This document shows, one piece after another, positions 57,549 to 64,000 of a stretch of DNA of 64,000 nt (its first letter is position 1; every line of letters starts with the position of its first letter). Position numbers and translations under genes: made by a program. A model generated the notes under the pieces. That model had not been told where the DNA came from. It made no database searches and saw only the letters and a list, made by a program, of their open reading frames with translations. Source of the DNA: Amycolatopsis tolypomycina (lineage in GTDB: Bacteria > Actinomycetota > Actinomycetes > Mycobacteriales > Pseudonocardiaceae); the NCBI RefSeq assembly GCF_900105945.1, contig NZ_FNSO01000002.1, positions 248,001 through 312,000 on the forward strand, given 5' to 3'.

Positions 57549-58565
57549 TCAGGCTTCGGCGTCCGCCCAGGCCTTGAGCATCACGCGGGCGATCGACGAG
57601 TTCCCCGGCAGGATGATCTCCGCCGCCCCGTCCGCGATCGGTGTCGGGCGTGCGCCCTCGGCGCGTGAGCTGTTCTCGAACGCCGCGCGCACCTCGGCCC
57701 GCGACACCCACAGTGCCTCTTCGATCTCCCCGTCCGCCGGTACCAAAGAAGCAAACCGGTCCGCCCGGGCCGTGAAGCCCAGCATGATCGACCGCGGGAA
57801 CGGCCACGGCTGGCTGCCCAGGTACCGCACGTCCGAAACGACCGCGCCCACCTCTTCGCGGATCTCCCGGACCACGCACGCTTCCAGGGACTCCCCCGCC
57901 TCGACGAACCCCGCCAGCACCGAATACCGCCCCGCCGGCCAGATCGGCTGGCGGGCCAGCAGGACGTGCGAGCCGTTGACGCCCTCCAGCGAATGGACCA
58001 GGCAGATCACCGCCGGGTCCGTGCGCGGGTACTCCTCGCGGCCGCAGCCCGTGCACTTGCTCGCCCAGCCGAACTGGACCAGCTCCGTCGAGTTGCCACA
58101 CCGCGTGCAGAACTTGGCCTGACGCCGCCAGAAGCGCAACGCCTGCGCCGTCGTGAACAGACCCGCCGACGTGTCGTCCAGCAGGTCGCCGTAGCCACGC
58201 AGCTCGACCCAGACCTCGCCGTCCGCGCGGGGGACCTCCTCCACGAACCCCCAGCTGCCCGCCATCTTCACCGTGTCGGCCGACCCCGAGGGCCCGCCCG
58301 GCAGCGACCAGTAGTCGACGTCCTGCCACTCGCCCAGGAACACCGCGTCGGCCGGGGGTGCCGCACCGAAGTCGACCGCCTTGCGGAACGCCAGCGTCGA
58401 CGTGCCCTCGACGACCGGGGTGCGCCCGGTGTCGTCCAGGAGGACGACCCGGGCGTCCGGCCAACGCGACAAGAGCCGCGAAGGGTTGGTGCGCAATCCT
58501 TCCTGTCGGTCCACTGTGGACCGAGACAGGGTCGGCAGGGCACCGAGGGTGAACGGGACGGACAT
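57549..58565 (-). CDS. nudC: NADH pyrophosphatase NudC
   Basis: A 338-residue Nudix hydrolase, cleaving NAD(H) and, in other bacteria, removing NAD caps from RNA. A zinc ribbon has CTRCG and CTGCG pairs (about 148-168). The Nudix box starts GFVEAGESLEAC and ends VREIREEVG. SQPWPFPRS is the NudC-specific motif right after it. ATG at 58565 shares one base with the stop of the M16 gene. The convergent neighbour is the palindromic element. Confidence 0.92.
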   Translation of the reverse strand: MSVPFTLGALPTLSRSTVDRQEGLRTNPSRLLSRWPDARVVLLDDTGRTPVVEGTSTLAFRKAVDFGAAPPADAVFLGEWQDVDYWSLPGGPSGSADTVKMAGSWGFVEEVPRADGEVWVELRGYGDLLDDTSAGLFTTAQALRFWRRQAKFCTRCGNSTELVQFGWASKCTGCGREEYPRTDPAVICLVHSLEGVNGSHVLLARQPIWPAGRYSVLAGFVEAGESLEACVVREIREEVGAVVSDVRYLGSQPWPFPRSIMLGFTARADRFASLVPADGEIEEALWVSRAEVRAAFENSSRAEGARPTPIADGAAEIILPGNSSIARVMLKAWADAEA

Positions 58566-59944
58566 CAGGCCGGCTCGCCCACGACGACGTCGCCGAGCGC
58601 CACCAGCTTGCGTTCCAGCACCGCCGCGTCGCCGACCACCACGCCCGTGAACCGCTTGGGCGCGAAGTACTTCAGCGCCGCTTCCGCGACCTCGTCGGCC
58701 GTCACCGCGGCCACCCGCGCCGGGTGCTCGTTGAGCCACTCCAGGCCCAGCCCCGTCGACGCCAGCGCCAGCACCTGTCCGGCCAGCCCGCCCTGCGACG
58801 ACGTCGACGTCAGCAACGAGCCGATCGCGTACTGCCGCACCGACTCCAGCTCGTCGCCCGACGGCGGGACCTGGCCGAGCCGGCCCAGCTCGTAGCGGGT
58901 CTCCAGCAGCGCCGGGGCCGTCGCGTCGGTCGCGGTGTCCGCGTCGACGTTGACCACCGCCGTGCCGTCGGTGAACTCGAAGCCCGAGTGCGCGGAGTAC
59001 GTGTACCCCTTGTTCTCGCGGATGTTCTCCACCAGCCGCGACGAGAAGTACCCGCCGTAGGCCAGGTTCGCCAGCTGCAGCGCCGCGTAACCCGGATCCG
59101 TGCGCGGGACCGTCTGCGCCGAAAGCCGGATCTGCGACTGCACCGCACCCGCGCGCGGCACCAGCAGCACGCTCGGCCCGGTCAGGTCCGGCAACGGCGG
59201 CAGCCGCACGGCGGACCGGTCGGACGCCCAGCCGCCGAGCACCTTCTCGAGCTCGCCGATGACACCCGCCGGGTCGAGGTCGCCGACCAGCACCATGACC
59301 GAACCCCGCGGCAGCACCGACGCCTGGTGCAGCGCGCGCACCTGCTCCGGCGTCACGACCGCGACGTCTTCGGCGCGCGGGACCTCGCGCGTGGCCGGGT
59401 GGTCGCCGTAGCGGTGCTTCTGCAGCGCCTCCCGCGCGATCGTGCGCGGCTGCGTGCGCGAGACGGCGATCCGCTCGACCAGCCGCTCCTTCTCGCGCGC
59501 GATCTCCTCGTCCGCGTACGTCGCCCCGGTGAGGACGTCGCCGAGCACGTCGAGGAACGTCGGCAGCTTGTCGGCCAGCGCGGACCCGGTGAGCACCAGG
59601 CGTTCCGGGTCGACGCCGGCGCCGATGTCGCCGCCGATCAGCGCCAGCTCGGCGTCGATCTCGATGCGGTTGCGGCGGGCGGTGCCGGTGAGGATCGTCT
59701 CGGCGAGCACCTCGGCCGTGGCCGGGTGCAGCGCGTCGTCGCCCGCGAACGGGATCCACAGGCGCGCCTCGACCATCGGCACGGTCGCCTTGCGGACGGC
59801 CACCACGCGCAGGCCGTTCGCCAGCGTGGTGTCCACATGGGACAGGTCGGCGGCGGCCCGCTGCTCGCCGAGCGGCGGCAGCGGCCGCGGCCCCCGCGCG
59901 GTGCGGCCGATCTCCTCCGCGCTGCGGTGCGTTGCTGAAGTCAC
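58565..59944 (-). CDS. M16-family peptidase-like protein, non-catalytic subunit
   Basis: A 459-residue M16 metallopeptidase homologue. Where active members have HxxEH it reads AEVLAETILTG, so zinc-binding residues are missing; it is therefore expected to be the inactive partner of the next protein. The C-terminal domain keeps the R/Y substrate-binding pair (AYGGYFSSRLVENIRENKGY). GTG at 59944 overlaps the stop of the catalytic subunit gene by four bases, which supports equal synthesis and heterodimers like mitochondrial processing peptidase. Confidence 0.87.
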   Translation of the reverse strand: MTSATHRSAEEIGRTARGPRPLPPLGEQRAAADLSHVDTTLANGLRVVAVRKATVPMVEARLWIPFAGDDALHPATAEVLAETILTGTARRNRIEIDAELALIGGDIGAGVDPERLVLTGSALADKLPTFLDVLGDVLTGATYADEEIAREKERLVERIAVSRTQPRTIAREALQKHRYGDHPATREVPRAEDVAVVTPEQVRALHQASVLPRGSVMVLVGDLDPAGVIGELEKVLGGWASDRSAVRLPPLPDLTGPSVLLVPRAGAVQSQIRLSAQTVPRTDPGYAALQLANLAYGGYFSSRLVENIRENKGYTYSAHSGFEFTDGTAVVNVDADTATDATAPALLETRYELGRLGQVPPSGDELESVRQYAIGSLLTSTSSQGGLAGQVLALASTGLGLEWLNEHPARVAAVTADEVAEAALKYFAPKRFTGVVVGDAAVLERKLVALGDVVVGEPA

Positions 59945-61233
59945 TGCTCGTTGTTCCCTTCCGAAGCGGGCTTGACCACCAGCACGGCGCGCGCGTCCGG
60001 GCGCAGCGCCTTCGCCGCCGCCGACACGGCCTCCGCGGTGACGGCGGACATCCGGTCCGCGAGCCGGTACACCAGCGACGCGTCGCCGTAGAGCAGCTCG
60101 AACGAGCCGAGGGCCAGGGTCCGGGACACCAGCCTGTCGTGCTCGGAGTGCAGGCTCGCCGTCCAGCGGGCGGTGACCTTGCGCAGCTCTTCCTCGCTCG
60201 GCGGGGTCTCGGCGAGCTTCTCCAGCTCGTCGTCGAGCGCGGCGAGCACGCGCTCGCGGGGCACCTCGTGCGGGTGGATCAGGGTGATGGTGAACGTGTC
60301 GGGGTCGCGCGCCTCGAACGGGCCGAACAGCCCGGCGCCCGCGCCGATGTCGACGACCAGCGGCTCCTTGTGCACGAGCCGCTGCTGCAGGCGCGAGCCG
60401 TCGCCGTCGGTGAGCACGCCGGCCAGCACGAGGTAGGCCAGGTAGCTGTCGACGTCGTTGATCGGGTCCGGCATCCGGTAGCCGATGCCGAGCGCGGGCA
60501 GCGGGGCGTGCGCATCCTCGATCTCGCCGCGCAGCTCGGTGGTCGGCAGCGGCTCGGCGAAGGACGGCCGCTCCGGCGCCGGCCGGTGCGGGACGTCGCC
60601 GAAGTGGTCCTCGATCAGCTTCTTGGCGTTGTCCACCTCGAAGTCGCCGGCCACCGTGAGCACGGCGTTCGCCGGCGAGTAGTAGGTGTCGAAGAATGCC
60701 GCGCAGTCGTCGACCGTGGCGCTTTCGAGGTCCTCGAAGCCGCCGTAGCCGTTGTGGGCGTTGGGGAACGTCGAGTACAGCACCGGCGGCAGGGTGATCC
60801 ACGGGAACCCGCCGTACGGCCGGTTCAGCACGTTGAGCCGGATCTCCTCCTTGACGACGTCGATCTGGTTCGCCAGGTTCTCCGCCGTCAGCTTGGGCGC
60901 GCGCATGCGGTCGGCTTCGAGGAACAGCGCGCGCTCGAGCGCGGCGCTGGGGAGCACCTCGAAGTAGTCGGTGTAGTCCGGGTGGGTGGACCCGTTGAAG
61001 GTCCCGCCGCTGGACTGCACGTGCCGGAAGTGCGCGAGTTTCTCCAGGCTCTCGGAGCCCTGGAACATCAGGTGCTCGAAGAGGTGGGCGAAACCGGTGC
61101 GCCCCTCCGGCTCGGAACGGAAACCCACGTCGTAGTGCACGCTGACGCCGACCACCGGCGCGGTCGCGTCGGGGGCGAGAACCACGCGCAGACCGTTGTC
61201 GAGGGTGTATCGGACGAGCTCGGGATCGGCCAT
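59941..61233 (-). CDS. M16-family zinc metallopeptidase, catalytic subunit
   Basis: A 430-residue peptidase. The inverted zinc motif H50-L-F-E53-H54 (GFAHLFEHLMFQG) is intact, with the third zinc ligand glutamate downstream in the VVKEEIRLNV segment. No signal peptide, so probably cytoplasmic. It is coupled to the non-catalytic subunit downstream. Substrate unknown; processing of signal fragments or peptide cofactors are known roles in this family. ATG at 61233. Confidence 0.9.
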   Translation of the reverse strand: MADPELVRYTLDNGLRVVLAPDATAPVVGVSVHYDVGFRSEPEGRTGFAHLFEHLMFQGSESLEKLAHFRHVQSSGGTFNGSTHPDYTDYFEVLPSAALERALFLEADRMRAPKLTAENLANQIDVVKEEIRLNVLNRPYGGFPWITLPPVLYSTFPNAHNGYGGFEDLESATVDDCAAFFDTYYSPANAVLTVAGDFEVDNAKKLIEDHFGDVPHRPAPERPSFAEPLPTTELRGEIEDAHAPLPALGIGYRMPDPINDVDSYLAYLVLAGVLTDGDGSRLQQRLVHKEPLVVDIGAGAGLFGPFEARDPDTFTITLIHPHEVPRERVLAALDDELEKLAETPPSEEELRKVTARWTASLHSEHDRLVSRTLALGSFELLYGDASLVYRLADRMSAVTAEAVSAAAKALRPDARAVLVVKPASEGNNEQ

Positions 61234-61242
61234 GGCCCCACC

Positions 61243-62820
61243 CTACGACGGCTCGGCCGTTCCCCGCGTCCCGGCTCGTGAGTGGTAAGGCGCGTTCTGA
61301 CGCGCCTTACCACTCACGAGCTCGAGAAGGTGACCACGATGGGCGGGGGCGAAGGTGCCCGCCAGCGCCGTCGCGAACGATCCGGCCTGGTCAGGGGTGA
61401 TGTCGCCGGCGTGCCAGTAGACCGGCGGCGGGTGCTTGAGGCCGTCGAAGGCGGCCACCCACGGCGCCAGTTCGCCCAGAGCGAGCGCGTACGGCAGGCC
61501 ACGGGAGAAGACCTGCTCGCGCTGCGGCTTGTCGAAGTCCTTCGCCCGGATCTCGGTGACGCCGCGCAGCCGGCCGGCGACGTCGGCGCCCGCTCGGCGG
61601 CGCGCGGGCAGCGCCGCCGAGGTCACGGCGACGGCGACCCCGGCCAGCGCGAGGATGACGCCGAGCTGGGCGTAGCCGACGGTCAGGGCCAGCAGGACGG
61701 TGAGGAACACGCCGTAGCAGAAGATCCGGACCCCGGCCCGGCGGAGCCGGCGCGTCGTGAACCAGCCGCGCCGGACGACGTCGGCCGTCAGCTCGGTGCG
61801 GGGGACTTCGACGTGCCGCCGCCGCAGTTCGGCCAGCGTCACCGGCTCGTCCGGGACGACGGCCTCGTACACCGCACGTTCGAAGGCGGTCAGGTGCTCG
61901 TCGGGCGGGTTGCGGCGGGCCAGCGTGGGGCCGTCGCTCACCCAGAGGTAGTTGCGGACGGCGAGGTCGAGCACGGTCGCGGCCAGGTCGAGCGGCCCGG
62001 CCCGCCCGCGCAGGAGCAGGCCGACGTGGCCCGGCAGCGCCCCGGCGGGCGAGGCGAACTCCCCGGTCACTTTCACGTAAAAGTGCCCATCCCGTGGGGG
62101 CACTTTTACGTGAAAGTGCCCACGGCGGGCCGCCAGGGTCAGGGTGGTCAAGAGCAGGAGCAGCGCGGCGAAGCCTGCCCAGGCCCAGCCGACCGGGGTG
62201 GTGAGCACGAACGCGCCGCCGAGCGTCTTCGCCGGGACCAGGACTTCGTTGGCCGGAACGGTGCCGGTCGGCAGCTCGACGACGGCGGTCATCCGCTGCC
62301 CGGCGGCGAGGTTCTGCTGGCTGAAGCGGGTGAGGCCGGCGTGGTCGATCTGCGCGGCCCCGCACGGCAGATCGCCGACGGTGCAGTCGACGGCGGTCGG
62401 GATCTTCGGCGCCGCGAAGGAGGCGCGGAGGAACTTCAGGTCGGCGGTCCAGCCGCCGGCCAGCTCCCAGGTGACGGTGTCCCCGGCGACCGCACCGTCC
62501 ACTGTGTACCGGACGATGGAGGTGCCTGACGTGAGGTGGACGGTGAAGGCGCCGGAGTCGACACTCGCCGTCCCGCGGCCTTCGAGGACGACGTCGCGGA
62601 CGCCGTAGACGCGGTCGCGGTGGTGAGGCGCCGGCACCCGCAGGGCGACCCGGCGGTCCATCGTGAGGCCGTCGGGGACCGAGATCGCCTCGACGACCGA
62701 CAGCGAGCCGTCGCGCTGGACCTTGAGCTGGATCTCCGCGCTCTGCGGCACGGTGGGCAGGGGCGGCTGGTCGGCGGGGCCGGCGGCCAGGGCGAGCGCC
62801 AGCAGCGCGCCCGCGAACAC
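61243..62820 (-). CDS. DUF2207-family membrane protein carrying two palindromic insertions
   Basis: A 525-residue membrane protein. A signal-like segment (LLALALAAG) precedes an outside DUF2207 domain (to about 200), with VDCTVGDLPCG cysteines, a helix at about 210-230, and two more helices in the second half. Residues about 235-251, GHFHVKVPPRDGHFYVKV, are translated from the palindrome at 62068-62118, and about 500-515 from that at 61275-61320. The adjacent paralogue has neither: it goes directly from WRRRKQD to a linker and ends at TALDGVLTAAAAR. GTG at 62820, two bases after the paralogue's stop. Function unknown. Confidence 0.82.
   Translation of the reverse strand: MFAGALLALALAAGPADQPPLPTVPQSAEIQLKVQRDGSLSVVEAISVPDGLTMDRRVALRVPAPHHRDRVYGVRDVVLEGRGTASVDSGAFTVHLTSGTSIVRYTVDGAVAGDTVTWELAGGWTADLKFLRASFAAPKIPTAVDCTVGDLPCGAAQIDHAGLTRFSQQNLAAGQRMTAVVELPTGTVPANEVLVPAKTLGGAFVLTTPVGWAWAGFAALLLLLTTLTLAARRGHFHVKVPPRDGHFYVKVTGEFASPAGALPGHVGLLLRGRAGPLDLAATVLDLAVRNYLWVSDGPTLARRNPPDEHLTAFERAVYEAVVPDEPVTLAELRRRHVEVPRTELTADVVRRGWFTTRRLRRAGVRIFCYGVFLTVLLALTVGYAQLGVILALAGVAVAVTSAALPARRRAGADVAGRLRGVTEIRAKDFDKPQREQVFSRGLPYALALGELAPWVAAFDGLKHPPPVYWHAGDITPDQAGSFATALAGTFAPAHRGHLLELVSGKARQNAPYHSRAGTRGTAEPS
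61275..61320. repeat. Perfect 20-bp palindrome (CTCGTGAGTGG family) inside the DUF2207 gene 3' end
   Basis: Arms 61275-61294 and 61301-61320 are exact inverted repeats around a 6-base loop. The arm starts CTCGTGAGTGGTAAGGCGCG. It is the same family as 28940-28985. Here it is translated as the end of the DUF2207 protein, and it may also end the transcript. Confidence 0.95.
62068..62118. repeat. Perfect 21-bp palindrome (CACTTT-ACGT family) inside the DUF2207 gene
   Basis: Arms 62068-62088 and 62098-62118 are exact inverted repeats with a 9-base loop; each contains an ACGT-centred palindrome. It shares its core with 49314-49370. It lies just after the membrane helix, in frame, adding about 17 residues. 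Confidence 0.95.
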
Positions 62821-62822
62821 GG

Positions 62823-64000
62823 TCAGCGGGCCGCGGCGGCGGTGAGGACGCCGTCGAGCGCGGTCAGGAACGACGGGAAGTGCGCCCCGAACCGGCGCAG
62901 GTCGGGGTCGGCCTCCATGCCGCCGTACCAGTAGAGCCCGGCCGAACCGTCGGCCGACGGGTTGAGCGCGGCGAAGGCGCCGAGCCAGCGTTCGGTGTCG
63001 CCCAGCACGACCGCGTACGGCAGCGAGCGGGAGAACACCAGCTCGCGGTCGGCGGGCGGGATGTCGTCGGCGCGTGCGGTGTGCAGGTAGTCGAGCAGGC
63101 CGCGGACCTGGCCTGCGAGGGCCCGGCCGCGGGCGGTGCGGGACGGCAGCAGCGCGGCCACCGCGGCGACGGCGAGCCCGGCGAGCGCGACGGCGACGCC
63201 GAGCAGCGCGTACCCGACGGTGAAGGTGAGCACGGCCGTGGCGACCAGGCCGAGGGTGAAGACGCCGGCGCCGAGCCAGGTCAGCCGGCCGCGGGCGGTG
63301 TCCGGGCGGCGGGAGAACCAGCGTTTGGTGACGACGTCGGCGTACATGGCGTCGCTGATCCGGCGCAGGTCGAGCCCGCCGCGGGCGCGCAGCTGCGACA
63401 CCAGGACGGTGTCGGTGCCCGGCGGCAGCAGGGTTTCGCAGACGGCGCGTTCGAAGTCGTGGAGGTGCTCGTCCGGCGGGTTGCGGCGGGCGATCTGCCA
63501 GTCGGGCCCGGGGACTTCGGCCAGCCACAGGTAGTTGCGGACGGCCAGGTCGACGACGGTGGCGCTGATGTCGACGACGTCGACGGTCTCGTCGACGACC
63601 GTGCCGACCTGCCCGGGCAGCACGCCGTCGGGGCTGGCGAAGAAGACGCGGTCGCCTTCGCGCAGCAGGACCTCGACCGGGCCGGTGGCGGTGCGCAGCG
63701 CGCCGGCGTCCTGCTTGCGGCGGCGCCACACGAAGACGGCGGCGGCCACGAGGAAGACGAGCAGGACGGCGAAGGCGACGCCGGTCGGCGGCGTCAGCGC
63801 GAAGGCGTTGGCGAGCAGGCCGATGTCGGCGAACTTCGCGTTCGCGGGGGCGGTGCCCGCGGGCAGGCCGACGAGCAGGTCGACGCGGTCGCCGGGGCGG
63901 ACGTCGTTCTGTTCGAGCCGGACGGCGCCGGTGTGGTCGAGCTCGGCGAGCGTGCAGCGCTGGCTCGAGCCGAGCGGGCCGGCGAAACAGTCCACAGGGG
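62823..64000 (-). CDS. DUF2207-family membrane protein (partial, 5' end outside window)
   Basis: The C-terminal 392 residues of a DUF2207 protein; the frame is open to the right edge, so the start is beyond it. The visible part begins in the outside domain (VDCFAGPLGSSQRCTLAELD, 20), has a helix (TGVAFAVLLVFLVAAAVFVW, 20), then a cytoplasmic DLAVRNYLW-type segment, and two more helices (about VFTLGLVATAVLTFTVGYAL, 20). It is a paralogue of the downstream gene, with the same order of parts but no repeat insertions, so it serves as the uninterrupted reference. Function unknown. Confidence 0.82.
   Translation of the reverse strand, partial: PVDCFAGPLGSSQRCTLAELDHTGAVRLEQNDVRPGDRVDLLVGLPAGTAPANAKFADIGLLANAFALTPPTGVAFAVLLVFLVAAAVFVWRRRKQDAGALRTATGPVEVLLREGDRVFFASPDGVLPGQVGTVVDETVDVVDISATVVDLAVRNYLWLAEVPGPDWQIARRNPPDEHLHDFERAVCETLLPPGTDTVLVSQLRARGGLDLRRISDAMYADVVTKRWFSRRPDTARGRLTWLGAGVFTLGLVATAVLTFTVGYALLGVAVALAGLAVAAVAALLPSRTARGRALAGQVRGLLDYLHTARADDIPPADRELVFSRSLPYAVVLGDTERWLGAFAALNPSADGSAGLYWYGGMEADPDLRRFGAHFPSFLTALDGVLTAAAAR

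Overview
This is a GC-rich, densely coded actinobacterial chromosome segment. Gene content (SigL-type sigma factor with anti-sigma partner, secreted chorismate mutase, RNase HI/phosphatase fusion, AftB-like arabinosyltransferase, PucR, ROK and GntR regulators, GTG and TTG starts, many 4-bp ATGA/GTGA overlaps) and non-coding palindromes point to the Pseudonocardiaceae, most likely an Amycolatopsis. This assignment rests on recognition, not on a search. No insertion sequence, prophage, CRISPR array or tRNA was seen.

Layout. (1) 1-10854: a polyamine/GABA locus. A PotABCD-type transporter is in operon with an aminobutyraldehyde-type dehydrogenase; a divergent GntR regulator is paired with a soluble Cache sensor; PucR is divergent from a GABA aminotransferase and a semialdehyde dehydrogenase. 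Together these could take putrescine or GABA to succinate. (2) 10851-17362: a two-component system translationally coupled to a secreted serine hydrolase, a metal/corrinoid-receptor-like protein coupled to an RNB nuclease, and a CooC/MinD-like ATPase behind a Zur-like box. (3) 17381-27580: a minus-strand operon resembling a stripped-down type IV secretion system: small pilin-like protein, PrgI/TcpE-like protein, VirB4-like ATPase, VirB6/TrbL-like membrane protein, VirB8/TcpC-like protein, lytic transglycosylase-NlpC/P60 hydrolase and a 904-residue Pro/Ala-rich protein. No relaxase or coupling protein is visible. (4) 28034-33370: SCO6745-like protein, RNase P RNA, a flavin reductase / heme-ferredoxin electron-transfer pair, a DUF4142 protein and a SigL/anti-sigma pair. 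(5) 33387-46600: a large LuxR-family ATPase regulator, an ArsB/NhaD-like transporter with a CDI-immunity-like protein, cell-wall GT-C enzyme, RNase H fusion, zinc-ribbon protein, Nif3, chorismate mutase, a 20-residue cysteine-rich microprotein, LMW phosphatase, SURF1, PaiB-like protein and CbiB. (6) 46641-49306: gluconate regulator, kinase and permease. (7) 49388-56996: an ArsR/SRPBCC pair, then a sugar ABC importer with GH4 glycosidase, BadF-type kinase and ROK regulator. (8) 57293-64000: NudC, an M16 protease pair and two DUF2207 membrane proteins.

Between and sometimes inside genes lie several families of near-perfect palindromes. Two of them (cores CTCGTGAGTGG and the CACTTT-ACGT-type palindrome) recur in the window, and one copy of each lies in frame inside the same DUF2207 gene, where its adjacent paralogue has nothing. 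The orphan secretion-like operon, these translated palindromes and the cysteine-rich microprotein are the most unusual content.
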